From the NCBI GenBank assembly GCA_039602395.1, contig JBCNJP010000003.1, positions 70,653,917 through 70,717,916 of the forward strand: DNA of 64,000 nt, written 5' to 3'. The stretch comes from Deinandra increscens subsp. villosa. Taxonomy: Eukaryota > Streptophyta > Magnoliopsida > Asterales > Asteraceae. The notes beneath the pieces were generated by a model, which did no database searches, was not told the DNA's origin, and saw only the letters and a program-made list of their open reading frames with translations. A program made the position numbers and the translations under genes. Positions 43,922-55,856 of the stretch are shown here, one piece after another; the stretch's first letter is position 1; each line of letters starts with the position of its first letter.

Positions 43922-44981
43922 GAGGTTAAAGGTGAACCAATAACACCAGGTGCGTATTCTGATCTGAACAGAACCCTAGCCTCACAGCAACCCAGAAGAA
44001 ACCCTCCTAGAACTAGTAGACCAGAAAAAAAGCCTAAACCTATAAAGCCTCCTAAACCTGTAACATTAAAGCCTCTTCCACCAAAGTTTAGAACAGAAAA
44101 CTTCATACCCTTTGTACCACAACCTAGCATTGATCATACTCTTCCATCTCCATATCCTCACCTAAACAAATCCCGAAAACCCTCATCTCCACCCAAGTCA
44201 GCAGAAAAACCACCCACCAAGAGAATGAAGTAAGTGGCTAAGAAGGGAAAAGGAAAAGTGATCAATGAAGAGGATGAATATAGAGATGTCCATGCTGAAA
44301 GGAGACGAATCATCTCCTGGAGGTATGATGATAAAGCGAAAGTATACATGTTCACAACTAGTTCAGATGAGGTACTAAATTTTACAGCTGAAGAAGCTAT
44401 GTACAACATCACTGACCATGAGTTGGGTGATGTTAGACAGTTACGTGGTGATATGAAGGGTACGTGTTCAAAAGAGGACTCCTTAATGCGGAGGATAAAT
44501 ATGTATTTGGATGACTTATACGGGGAAGTAGATGAAGCCACACAATGCAGCATTGACAATCTTGTTTCAACGCTTGAAGTTGATAAGGATGGAAAGTTGG
44601 TAGTCTATAGAGCTAATGGGTCAATCACAAGGCATAGTACAGTTCCAGTTCCAGAATGGAGCCGGGCTGACAAAAGACCGAATCCATTTAACAATGATAA
44701 CTAACAGGCTTCATATGGTTAAGAGAAAACAGGTGACCAACTAGGAGTATAAGAAAGAAACATACATGTATCACATTTTCACCAGTGAATATGGCGAGAT
44801 AATTAGAAGCTTAGAAGATGCTCTAAATGGGCTTTCTGAAGATGAGATACGAGATATTATCAGGATTGGTGATACTGAGAGCAGAATAGTGACCCGGACC
44901 TATCATGAAAGTCTCCTATTTCGGAAGGCCAAATTTCTATTACAAGCTATTGAAGAGGAGAACAAGATGGGAACTGGATGA
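43922..44981 (+). pseudogene. Large accessory ORF, C-terminal part (copy 2)
   Basis: A Pro/Lys/Arg-rich linker (RPEKKPKP, KPPKPVTLKPLPPK) runs to a shared TAA before VAKKGKGKVI. The duplicated ~45-residue module follows: ISWRYDDKAKVYMFTTSSDE in the first copy and SEYGEIIRSLEDALNGLSED in the second, ending at the tail ESRIVTRTYHESLLF and TGA at 44979. A one-base change near 44690 shifts the frame, and a Trp codon of the second module has become TAG, so copy 2 is broken where copy 1 is open. Confidence 0.6.
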
Positions 44982-45329
44982 ACTTGGCTGGAAGAAGAGT
45001 TGATCCCTGTATTTGTGTACCATTGCATAAGTTGTTCCAGTTTGTATGTTAACATGATAGTTGTTACAGTTTTATTCATACACTTTTCATCTATAATAAC
45101 ATACACATTTTCAATGAATAATAGCAGACCTCCATTTCACTCATAATTCTGATCTTACATGAAGTATATATTCTTATGCTATGTTAGTATATGTTGGCAT
45201 TTTGATATGGTGGGATAAGATGATTTATAAACAGGATAAATTCTACTTCTTCAGTAAATTGGAAGAAGATAAAACCGGATGAACTACAATTCCTCAGGAA
45301 GAAGAGTTCATTTGTGAGGGACAGAGGTG
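44982..45329 (-). repeat. single copy of the ~309-bp 3' repeat (copy 2)
   Basis: The reverse complement aligns with one unit of 8253-9485. It then jumps (about 45317-45330) straight to the PB1-like exon, lacking the PB1-like C-terminal sequence, the TA microsatellite and the other units present in copy 1. Confidence 0.75.
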
Positions 45330-45700
45330 TGATCCTCCAGTAAATGAGGAAATAACCAATCGATGTGTGGTTTAGGTATTACACCATTTGATTCAGATCA
45401 TGACAATCAAATGTGCGAATGTCGACATAGTCGACATAATCTACCTTTCCCTTCTACACATCCTGGTCGGCGGCATTCCGGTGCAAATCGCCGCAGTGAT
45501 GGATCTTAAGGATGAACCTCCGACCACCTGTAAAAAACCCAAATGCAGAGTAGAGAGTAAGTAATTAAAAAACATAAAACCCTAAAAATAAAAACCTGCA
45601 GCCATTGTTGAGTGAAAATACACTTACGGGGAGTCTTGTCGTAGTAGGGCGCTGGTTCATTAACACCCCTAATCCTCCATTGTTTACCAACGGCAGCCAT
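45330..45700 (-). pseudogene. PB1-like domain protein, first two exons (accessory unit copy 2)
   Basis: ATG at 45700 opens MAAVGKQWRIRGVNEPAPYY, then DKTP. A clean 100-bp intron follows (45528-45627, GTAAGTG..TTTTACAG). Exon 2 reads GRRFILKIHHCGDLHRNAAD, then TAG (45454-45456), then the open continuation KGKVDYVDYVDIRTFDCHDL, a TAA and YLNHTSIGYF. The R-F-I-L-K-I-H-H-G-like start with a later YVDIxxFxxHDLNxM is the pattern I associate with PB1-like domains at the front of plant Mutator-like transposases. The C-terminal half survives only in copy 1 (7716-7989). It is transcribed toward the large ORF. Dead here because of two stops and a 3' deletion. Confidence 0.6.
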
Positions 45701-45779
45701 TGATCGATCGAAGTTTTATTCTTGATGATCAGGAAATACGTTCGTATAGAAGATTTTGGTGGCAAGAAAGTGGAAACTT

Positions 45780-47026
45780 AAAGGCAGTCAGGCCACGCTA
45801 CCAGCTATGGTGGGAAGAAGTGGAAAGGTCAGGCCACGATAACCGTGTATATTTTTTACCTTTACCACGCAAATCCTATTTTTACCGTGTCCATTTATTA
45901 CCTTTAGCAACGCAAATTTTGTTGATCAATTATTTTTTATGTGATGAGAGTAATTAAATAATTTCTGGTTAAAATATAACCAATTAACACTACTATCTCA
46001 ATGGTTCTTCTTAATCTTGTAGTGTGTTCCTTTCTTTTGACTGACCCATGTTCAAGCCTTGTTTTTTTACTGACCCAGGTTCAAGTCTTGTGTGCTATAC
46101 TTTATAATTTTTTTTATTGTCTAATAGTGGATGACATGATTTATAAACTGGATAGATTTTACTTCTTCAGTAAATTGGAACAAGAACAAAACCGTATGAA
46201 CTAGAATTCCTCAGGAAGAAGAGTTCATCTGGAATGAGAGCAAATGAACAGAACCGGATGACATTTTTAGATAACTGTTTCACTGCCTTGGCGGACTGAG
46301 ATGATTTATAATTAAACAGGATCAATTTTAGTTATTCATTATAGAAGAAGAAGAATAGAACCAGATGAACTAGAGTTCTTCAGGATGATTTATAATTAAA
46401 AAAAATCTATTTGCAACGGAAAAATTAAGATTCATGTATTTTTCCGGAAGAACATTCATTCCGGATAAATGTTTATAACCTTCCAGAACATTACCTTTCG
46501 CCATGCATATCATTTTATACCGTGACCATTCGTCATCTACTATTTAGTCACACAACCTAATAACAGTTGTCATATGTACTAGCTTTTAGCCACATAACTA
46601 AGTAAAAACAGTGGTCATTGCTCAGATTTAGTCACGCATAATATATATACTTAATAGTTTTGTTTTTTGTTTTTTTTAATTTACTAAGTAATAAAATCTA
46701 CTCTTCCGTCACACAACATTATTTAAGCGTGGCCATACATTCTTTTTTGGTCACACGAATAAAAAATCATAAAAATTCCGTGGCTGTTTGGTGCATTTCG
46801 CCACTCTCTTTAAGTGTGACAAATAAGTGCCACGTGTTTTTATATAACAGTGGCTAAAGCCACTGCACCTGATTGTTGTTGTCACATAAACAAAAAAAAA
46901 CGTGGCTAAAGGGTCCAAAGGCTATACATTTGGCCACGGGTACAAAATATGTGTGGCTAAAGCTAGTGTTTCTTACCTTTAGCCACGTTTTTTTTAAACC
47001 GTGGCTAGACGTTTTAAAAACAAAAA
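45780..47026. mobile_element. CACTA-type element body with subterminal motifs (left part)
   Basis: Short motifs of the type 'gtggctaaag', 'tttagccacg' and 'accgtg' recur in both orientations, densest at 46740-47020, in AT-rich sequence without coding frames. Such subterminal repeats and the CACTACGTC end at 49864 (read on the minus strand) indicate a CACTA (CMC) non-autonomous element. Its left terminus was not found. A stretch at 46140-46400 instead resembles the accessory unit's 3' repeat (cctcaggaagaagagttcat), so the boundary is mixed. Confidence 0.55.
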
Positions 47027-47483
47027 TGTAACACCCCAATTTCACAGGTACATGATATATATAGTAAATACGTGTCTATATTATCAATACGTAAGTTTGA
47101 TTGATAAAAATGGTAAACTATGCATTAGATAAATTGCATGTGTTAGAAATACGTGTTTAATGGCCAAAATGATGAAATTTGTATAAACGAATGAGTTAAA
47201 CGGTAAGGAAAGTAAAATATGAGATAAATATATGTTTATACAAATAACATGATGATATATGTGTGAATTGATAGTTACATACATGTGATAATAGCTAATG
47301 GAAAAGTAGAAGGGCCAAAAGTGTAATTTATGTAAAGTTATCAACGTATACGGATATCATACGTATCTATAACTATTATGAACATTTAAGGCTTAGGATA
47401 TAGTAAAAATATATCCCAATGTGACCCATAACATGAAATGATACGTATTGGAAAGTTTGAGGGGCTAGAACGTAAAATATCAA

Positions 47484-47491
47484 AAGATATA

Positions 47492-47526
<35 letters not shown>
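47484..47526. repeat. (AT)n microsatellite
   Basis: An AT run with one GT interruption lies inside the solo LTR. Confidence 0.9.
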
Positions 47527-47533
<7 letters not shown>

Positions 47534-47887
47534 TATACGTATGTATATGTATATCATCGAGGGTGTACCGAGCCTTAGAAACTTTATTAAACATGTTTTA
47601 TAATAGTTCGGTGCATAAAATAACAGTTTGGTAGAAGTTATGGGGCTGAAATGTAAATAAAAACCACAGGGACCAAAACTACCAATTACCCAAAGATGGG
47701 CCGCGTATCGCGAACCCTCTAGGTATACATGGCGCGATACGCGAGCCGTTCAGATGCAGAAATCGTGTTTGTGGTCGTTTTTCTTCCACGTTTCATGCTT
47801 TGCAGCCCGATTTTCTTCGTATATGCGTCATTTTTGAAGGCTTAGTCACCATGAACACGTGGAGGGGTCTGGGACGAGCTCATAGGC

Positions 47888-47897
47888 TATAAATACA
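47888..47897 (+). promoter_or_regulatory. TATA box of the solo LTR
   Basis: CTATAAATAC is followed about 30 bases later by 'cattcctcac'-like sequence and a C-rich leader (ccccttttctccctctaaaa), the usual layout of a plant Pol II start. Prediction only. Confidence 0.5.
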
Positions 47898-49189
47898 GCC
47901 CTTAACATCACGAATTCCTCACTAATTCACCCCTTTTCTCCCTCTAAAAACCCTAGAAAACGCAGAACCTTCATCGATCAAATTCTCTCAAACGGTGAGG
48001 AGTTAAAGAGCGAATTTCTGTAGTCAAGCATTATTAGGTAAGGTCTAAAATAACCTCTTTCAGTTTTGGCTAAGTCAATCTCTAAGTATGACTTTTAAAA
48101 CTATGCTCAAATTAGGGTTCTTGAGCTTGTTTGGGTAAAATTGGATGATCGGATGGGAATTAGGCTCTGAATTTTTGTAGATAATCCAAATTTGAGGTGT
48201 TTTAAGAAAGCCCTAAGTTTATTTCAGAATTGGTGAAGGTTTGGTATGAGTTTTGGAAACGGGTCAAAATTAGGGTTTTCATGACGATGTTTTGCCCAAA
48301 TCAAGTAAACGGTTTTGAATTAAGCTTTGCCATCTTAAAGGATATTAAAAATGTCGTAATGGATAATACCCTAAGACGGTTTTGTATAAAAATGAGTTTT
48401 GCTATAGAAACGAGAAAAATGGGTAATTAGGGTTTGAGAATATGGATATTTAATATAAAATAATCCGGAGGGTATAAGGACTTGAATTTTGGTATGGTAA
48501 CATGTTTATATATATATTAAATATATATGAGCTTAAATTTTGGTAATTTATAATTAAATTACTCGGTGCAACGATTGTAGTAATTCCGCCTCATGGTCGT
48601 CAATGACGCCTACACGGCCGGTAACGATCGTCACCAAATTCCAAACCCCGTGACTATTCCTCATAGTAATTCCGCCATATGGTCGGTCATGAGGAAACAC
48701 GAGCGGTAAACATTAAGGAGCAAAGACTTGAAAGATATATAACAAAATATGTAAAAGGGGCAAAATGGTCATTTTGACTATTAAGAATATTAACCAATAA
48801 TGAGTTGGGTTTTGGGATAATGGGGTAAATCCTAAATGTGAATTGTAACCTTTAGGATGTCTTGATTGGAACATTACGTTAAAGGAATTAAGAAACTGAT
48901 TCACGAGAACTTAACCCAAGAATAATAGCTTCGCAAAGCTAAGGTGAGTTCTATGAGCCCTCTTTTAAATTGTTTACATGCTTTAAACCATTTTGGTCTG
49001 ATATACATAACGTTTTATGAAATATACTCTCAATTGTTATAATTGCTTGTTATATGTATTGATTGTACGATGATGAGTAGAGGAAATATAGATTGCCATT
49101 TCGATGTTTCTAGTAGAATAGATTAAGAATGGTAATCGAGGTAAGTAAGGGACTTCTGAAACAAGAAGTTAAATAGTGTTGTCCCAATG

Positions 49190-49290
49190 GTGTCAAAACC
49201 AAGCGGCGTCAAAGCCAGAAAGCGTCAAAGCTAAGCGGCGTCAAAGCCAGATAGCGTTAAAGCTATATAGTGTCAAAACTAAAGGGACCA
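49190..49290 (+). repeat. short tandem repeat 'ggcgtcaaagccaga'
   Basis: Five or six units of about 16-18 bases (agcggcgtcaaagccag, aagcgtcaaagctaa, tagcgttaaagct and similar) lie within the solo LTR. Confidence 0.75.
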
Positions 49291-49828
49291 TTGCTACCCG
49301 ATGTGTTCATAAAGCAAATAGAAACACTATTTCCCTAAGATAGCATTTAATATGAGACAAGGATGACAAAGCAACAGAAGGTTAGTCTATTCACGAGGTT
49401 AGAATATGTGAATATATGTGCTATATGCTTTGTGTTTGATTGCAGAAATGTGTTTGACAAACCTAAGTGCCTTCGAAAGGTAAAGTTTTCCCAAAACGTA
49501 GAACTCACTACCGTAAGCTGACTTGTTAAGTTATGTATGTCAGACGAGGCTGGACCTTCGGATCGAAAAGGGAAGGCTGAGATGTGAGCAGGAACTAGGT
49601 GGCATATACTATCAAGACAATGTCAAGCTATCAAGAGAAGGCATTTTTGAAAACTGGCATGGAGATGTTTATTTCTCTTTTGTATTTGTCTCTCTTACTA
49701 TGTAATACTTGGCATATGAATAAAAGTTTTTATTTCCGCTGCTTTAGTTATCTCTGTTGTACCTTGTGTTCATGAGTAAATCCGATGCGTAACCGCTCCT
49801 AGGGCCAAGTCTAGAAGTGGGCGTCACA

Positions 49829-49864
49829 AAAAAACCGTGGCTAAAGCCACTTTTTGACGTAGTG
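49829..49864. mobile_element. right terminus of the CACTA-type element
   Basis: Ends 'ccactttttgacgtagtg', the reverse of a CACTACGTCAAAAAG terminus. The subterminal motif 'accgtggctaaag' lies immediately inside. A 3-bp duplicate would be TAG, but the partner end was not located. Confidence 0.65.
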
Positions 49865-51159
49865 TAGTTAGGTAAATAAGTCACAACCCTTTAAAAATCC
49901 CCAATCCATTCTCAGCCTCCAAATTCATTTTTTTTAACAAGCAACTTTGATCCACCATAACTTGGTTAATTCTCAATGAAAACTCAAGCCGTAACTTGCA
50001 TTGAATCGTGACAGAAAACCTACGTATAGAGGTCCATATTGTATAGGTTTTGATCAGATTATGATGAAAAGAAGAACAAAGGTTGCGACTTTTTGCTTTA
50101 AAAAACTTGAAAAACTTGAATCATAATTCAATCAAATCATGAATGAAAGTCGAAATCGATTACACCAATGGATTTTGGATCTCAACTAAACCTGTAGGTA
50201 TCAAATTAGTTCAATATCATTGAGATTTCATGAAACCACCATTGATGAACCTTCATGAAGAACATGAAGTTTTGAAAATTAATTGTTGATCAAAACTCCA
50301 TGAAGATTCATTACGTAACTTACATTTGATCCGTCTTCACATGCTAAAACTACTGAAATCGTTCAAACATCCAAACACAATCGAATTGATACTCTCAAGG
50401 GTTGTTTGCTTTCACAAGCACGACCTTCATTTGGACTCTTATCGCATTCGTGGTGACGATATCCCCGTATCTATGCTACTTGTATAGTATGGACACTTCA
50501 CGGTCATGTTCAATGCTTCCTTTTAAATCCATGGTTGTGCCTAGCCACGAGCTTCTTCTGGCTAACCAAGAACTTTTGTGAAACTCATGGATCCTATTAC
50601 AGCCCTTACCTGGATGAATTCGTTATCGCCTTCGTTGGCGATGCTCGAATTTACTCGAACCCTATTTACAAACTTTTCACAAAATTTTGACCCAAACAAC
50701 AATCTTTGAGAAAACTCGCATTATTCAATACTCGAGCTGTGGACTTAATTCGCTGTTTCTGATGTTGATCTATGGATTTAACTCGTGTTGTGGATACACG
50801 ACGTGTCTATTCAACATTTGTAAGTCACATAATTTAATAATTGATTTGTGAATTCGTTTTGTGATTTTTGACTCACAGATGGTGAATCCGTTTGTGATTT
50901 TTCAACTCTTGGCTTGCGATTTTCAACCCTTTACCCGTGAATTTAACTCTCGATTTACGGTTTCCAACTCTTAGTTTGGAGACTTCTATATTTGGTGTGT
51001 ACATTTCAATACGTTAGTTGGAAATTCAATTCATGCATTTCAAAGATTTAAACTTGCACTTGGTACCAGTTTATATTTAACTGATATTTAACTCGCACCA
51101 TTCAAATTCGTGCCATTCGATTTACCATTTGTAAACTATTCGCTTATCGCGATTGGCTC

Positions 51160-51390
51160 TTGTGCTATCACTATCCCATGTTTTCATGATCAAATGTTTT
51201 CACTATCACATGCTTTCATGTTTTCATTATCTCAAGTTTTCATTATCACATGTTTTCATATGTTATTATTACCACATGTTTGCACTATCACATACCATAA
51301 TTGTCACATGCTTTCATTATCACGTGACCACCTTATCATATTATCACATGTTTTCATTATCACGTATTTCCACTATCACATGTTTTACCA
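51160..51390 (+). repeat. degenerate minisatellite 'catgttttcattatca'
   Basis: About 14 copies of a 16-base unit (TTTTCATTATCACATG with variants ATGTTTTCACTATCAC and TTATTACCACATG) run head to tail with point changes and small gaps. Confidence 0.8.
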
Positions 51391-52278
51391 CTCTTGCTAA
51401 CCAAGACTCATACGATCTATAACCGATAATTGTATGTAATACTAGCTAAGCATGAAATTGATGTTAGGTCCTAGCTGTGAGGTCTTGTCGTATTCGCAAG
51501 AATTTTTCTCCGGATTTAGTCTAGACCTCGCGCCTCGAGGAAGGTGGACTGGGTGTGAATCACGACACATCTAGCTCTCCATAATTAAAGGCGTTCTCTT
51601 GTTTGAAATCCGACATTGTTTTGCCAGTTACATTTATTTCAGTTTTGATGGATATATTCACTTATATTGATTTTAGTTATCACTTTCAAATGGATACATG
51701 TTAACCCCTCAACGTCTTATTCTATCATCTGCCTCTCCTTGTTTCGATATCCTAATGTAGGGGAGACTGTTGCTTTCACTTTACTGATCAAGTTGTTTGG
51801 TCAAATCATGCATGCTTGTCTTCGAATCATCCATGACCTTACATTCTCGGCATGGTACTCCTTCCATGAGTATACGCCAATAACCATGTCATTGTCAAAT
51901 GTATCACTTGTTATATATTTTACGTCTGGATCTTGCGGTGTCAAGTATTCCCTTATCAAAACCTTTTCCGAACTTTTTGTGTTGTGTGAAGGAGTCTCTT
52001 CGTAGGCAACTAGCACGCTTTTGAAGTAGCAACGATGTGGTGGGTTAGCTGCGGTACACCCTATATATAAGCATCGGTGGTGCTTTAAAAGTGGGCTAGG
52101 TGTCGGATTGAGAGTTGGCCCTGGTCGTGTGTCAAAATTCGTGTCACAAGTTTATATCACTATTTCAAAGCAAACCTTCACAATTAATATTTTTTTGTGT
52201 ATTCTTCGGTATAACATTTAATTATCCTCATTCCTTTTTCCTACAGTCTGTACTAACTGAATTCGGAACGAATTTCCC

Positions 52279-52293
52279 TAAAGTAGGGGAGAC
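52279..52293 (+). other. polypurine tract of Gypsy B
   Basis: aaagtaggggagac is directly followed by TGTAACATTC, the LTR start. Confidence 0.65.
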
Positions 52294-52660
52294 TGTAACA
52301 TTCTTTTTTTTTAAATCGGAAACCAAACTCATTTAGATAATTATTACAAGCTTTCAATTTATTTAAGATTAGGCTGGGACATAAGTATGCTATATGTGGG
52401 CAATACGAGTTCGCACATAATTGAAACACAAAATGTAGTTATACTAAAGTTTTGGGCTAAAAGTGTTAATATTGAATGTTTGGGCCATTTATGTAATTTC
52501 GATAAACTTCTAAATGGTTTTATAATTTGGATGTCGAATTTATTTTACGCTCGTAACTAATTCGCAAATAAAGTTTTGCGAAAGACCGAGTTTAAAAACA
52601 TAAATTCTGGGATTTTATCTGTGCATTTAATGAGTTGTATTAAGCTAAAAAAAAAATGAA

Positions 52661-52722
52661 GACCCTTGGATTCGAATTAGGGACCTCCAGCTCACATACC
52701 ATGCGCCTAACCATTAGGCCAA
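52661..52722 (-). other. tRNA-like sequence 3, in the Gypsy B LTR
   Basis: On the minus strand it has an A-box-like TGGCCTAATGGTTAGGCG and, about 30 bases on, a B-box-like ATTCGAATCC, with tRNA-like spacing. It is in the antisense direction of the LTR, unlike the two in Gypsy A. It could be a tRNA relic or SINE head. Confidence 0.5.
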
Positions 52723-53689
52723 ATCTGAATTCGTGAATTAATCCCAACTCGAGATTTAATATACCGAAACCAGCGCGTGTTCTCCTTCATCTTCCTTCCC
52801 TTCCTCCACACGCCTTCAGTTTTTTTCCTTTCTTTCTTTCTTCTTTAACTTCGGCCATAATCATCTTTGACCACCATTTCTCGACCATTTATCACAACTA
52901 AAACCATATTATGATATTGGTTTCATGTCCCAAATCAAGAGGCGAGTTTAATGGTACCTTAATCACCAAAAACCGCTCCTAATTAAAGATTTTTACTTAC
53001 AACCTCCATTTTCTTAAAACCTCCATTAAAACGATTTTAAAGCTCTCAATTGACCCCGCTCCGACTCCTACCACTATAAATTGAGACCATGAATCGGATG
53101 TATACCCTCCCATGCATTAAAACCCTCTCACAATTTCGAGTTTTATAAACGCAATCAACAAACCCCTCTGTTAATTTCAGGTTTTTTCCAAGTTATTTCA
53201 TAGTTAAATTTTAGGGTTTTTCGTGATTTGGAGATTTTCATGAAAACATAAATTGTAACCTAATTAGTTTAATTTAAGCATCTTAATATCATTTTATTTC
53301 TAAATCACGATTGTTGCAATTAAAATATATTTATAATCATTTTGTCTGTTTTATTACTTGTTATTATCATCTAAATATTTACATATATTATTAAAAATTA
53401 TATATAAATATCACATGATAGAAAAATTTATCACTTGAATGTTAACTATAAATCATAATAATATTTATGATGGTTCCTTAATCATTAGATCCTATTTTAA
53501 AATTTCTTTTATAATTAGTGTATATTACATCACTTGTTGATAGTTAAAATATTTTAGCCTAAATACATTTCAACTTCATATATTGTTTTTTACGAGTCAT
53601 TCATACTCGTACTATTAATCAAGTCACAAACACCTTATACAAAACTTTAAGGTTTTGCTTAGATGATTGTAATAGTATTATTATATTTA

Positions 53690-53741
<52 letters not shown>

Positions 53742-53851
53742 CATTATTATTTATTTATTTTATTATTATATTATATAAGATTCTATACCTATTACATCAA
53801 CATTTATGTTTTATTCAAATAATTATTGATTATTAGTTAATGTGAAAACAC

Positions 53852-53935
<84 letters not shown>
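53690..53935. repeat. two (ATT)n microsatellites
   Basis: Long ATT runs at about 53692-53745 and 53851-53935 are separated by AT-rich sequence. The second ends 34 bases before the Tat insertion. Confidence 0.95.
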
Positions 53936-53939
<4 letters not shown>

Positions 53940-53969
53940 TGTAACATATTTCAAACTTATTATATTAAT

Positions 53970-54806
53970 TGTTTTGGACAAACACTGCCTAAGCAATTAG
54001 TTGATCAAACTTTGTAAGTGAGGTAGAGTGTTTGATGAAATTAGCAAGAAAAATGCAAGTATGAATGTTGACACGAGGATGTAATGAGGGAAAATCCAGG
54101 AAATCCTTGAGTATCCTCAAGGAGCCTAGCAAAAAACCTCGGGGGCGGGTTCAAAGTACCTGCCTCCTAAAACTTTTATATGATGAAAGTATTTAGTACA
54201 GATGAAATGAGCTCATATTCTAAGTGTTATAGAGAGTTTTGATAGCGAGTATCGTGTGTTGTGTGTCCTCCTGAATGAATGACCTAGAGCTCGTTTAAAT
54301 AGTCAAAAATACATTAACTAACTAGGCTAAAAACTAGGGATTGAGTCTTCAAGTCTTTGTGAACGTTGGAGTCAGTTACAACACGTCCCATAAAGCCTTG
54401 ACCGAGTCTTTAGCCATCATTTACACGTCCCTTAATACATGCAATCAATTAAGACACGTGGACAATTGTAACGGTTAATCGATAACTGTAGTTCAGGATC
54501 CTTTGAGCTTCTGGCGAGCATCCTGAAATAATATAACAAACTGTCCAATATTTTAGGGATTCTCCCAACTAAGCCAATATGAACGTTGTGGACCACTTAG
54601 TCCACGTTTTATATCATTTGTCCGAGTCTTTAAGCTTGTCTACACGTTTCTTTCACCCTGCAATTAATAAGACACATGGGAAAAACAAACGGGTTAGTTG
54701 ATAACTGTAATTCAGGATGCTTGAACCTGCCAGGATCCTGAACTTGCGTAAGGATATTGAACCATTTGAGCTTTCGGCCAGGATCCCGGATTATCAGCCC
54801 TAACAA
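53970..54806 (-). repeat. 3' LTR of the Tat element (837 bp)
   Basis: In element orientation it starts TGTTAGGGCTG and ends CCAAAACA, and follows the PPT. It contains about 50 bases (near 54662-54708) missing from the partner LTR. Confidence 0.92.
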
Positions 54807-54822
54807 TTGCCCCTGAATTTTA
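54807..54822 (-). other. PPT of the Tat element
   Basis: The minus strand reads AAAATTCAGGGGCAAT directly before the LTR. Confidence 0.75.
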
Positions 54823-55856
54823 ACAGTTGTCGACCAAGAAGACGGCTGTAAAAATACAAACTCAACGTCATCTCTTGAAATAATTACGAAGGTGACTCGT
54901 TAGCTCCTGATTTGATAGCAACGCAACTTCTCATGTGATTTCCCCACAAATAACTCCAAGTTACTGTCTTCCCCATACATCAGTCGGAACCCTGTCGATT
55001 GCTCTTTTTGTATTTCCTGCAAACAATGTTAGTGTAACAGATAATGATCGGGGATCCAGGTGGAGGGATCTTGTAGGTTACAAGCCGAAACCCCGATTCC
55101 TGAATTAACTTTTGACCTCTGAGCTTCCCAAGCGAAGGGATCCTGAAAAGAATTTGTTAACGTGTTGGGGATAAACCCGGGATTCTTGGGACTAAGCCAA
55201 TTCTGGGGACAAGCCCATAAAACTTTCGAGACATGAATATTTCCAAACCTTAGTTAATGTGAAAACATTAAAAACCTTTGTTAAACTGAGGTCAAGCTCA
55301 AAAATGCTTGGGACTAAGCCAACTGGGGTCAAGCCCAAAACTTAAGAGACACGAATGTGCCTAAACCTTAGTCGACATGAAAATGTCAAAAACCTTAGAA
55401 CCTTTACGAGATGACACGTCTTCCACCCATTTTGAAGTGTACTCTATGGCCAACAGTGATGAAATTATCAGCCACCCTCAGATGGACTGGTCGCACCACC
55501 TTGAACCATAGGCCACCACCGTGCGCTCCTGGCGAGGGTCTTGCGCTCCTGGCGATTCCCATTAGTGAACGAGAAGGTGAAAACCTCCTTAACCTTTGGT
55601 TGCATTCAGAATTCTTTATACTTAGAAGAGGTGATCAGCCTGTAGCTTATGACAAGGTGCTTAGAACATCTGCAAAATACTTCAAGGCTTGGTGAGGGGT
55701 GGGTGTTAGCTTGGCTAACACCCCTCCGATGCCTAAGTCAGTAATCATTTCACAAGGATAATAATATGAAAATTGAAATGAGAATAAAAATCATACATGA
55801 TGTTTTTGGAGCTTACACAAGGATTTTTGGATATGCTTAGAGGATCCGGAGAGCAC
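54823..55856. other. Tat element 3' untranslated region
   Basis: No recognised gene between integrase and LTR. The 94-codon plus-strand frame at 55411-55695 shows no motif. Phrases such as 'ggggacaagccc' and 'gggactaagccaa' recur at 55185-55330, a local repeat. Confidence 0.6.

Larger units (their letters stand above)
47027..49828 (+). mobile_element. solo Gypsy LTR (2,802 bp) inside the CACTA element
   Basis: It starts TGTAACACCCC and ends GGCGTCACA. AAAAA flanks both sides (47022-47026 and 49829-49833), and the CACTA motif 'accgtggcta' continues beyond. There is no internal region, so it is a solo LTR. It includes a TATA box (47888) followed by a C-rich leader, the 'aggtgagttctatgagccc' phrase (48941) related to other Gypsy LTRs here, an AT microsatellite (47484-47526) and a short gcgtcaaagc-type repeat (49190-49275). 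The A-run makes the exact target duplicate ambiguous. Confidence 0.85.
49865..52293 (+). mobile_element. 3' internal, non-coding part of Gypsy B
   Basis: No protein-like frame was found. It ends in a purine tract (aaagtaggggagac) directly before the LTR start at 52294, and contains the 34-bp block shared with Gypsy A (52037-52070). The phrase 'gtaggggagactgt' occurs twice (51758 and 52283), perhaps a duplicated PPT. The left part (49900-50450) could be unrelated sequence; its boundary is not visible. Confidence 0.5.
52294..53969 (+). mobile_element. Gypsy B 3' LTR, first part
   Basis: The LTR starts TGTAACATTC after a PPT and runs to the Tat insertion at 53970. It continues at 62735. AT-rich, with a reversed tRNA-like sequence at 52661-52722 and two ATT microsatellites near its end. 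Combined length (about 2.7 kb) is like the other long LTRs here. Confidence 0.7.

Noticed and set aside
47376..47594. Tyr/Ile-rich 72-codon minus-strand frame
   Set aside because: Produced by the AT microsatellite; not protein-like.
53690..53935. ATT runs as centromeric or matrix-attachment signal
   Set aside because: Simple microsatellites in an LTR; no supporting context.
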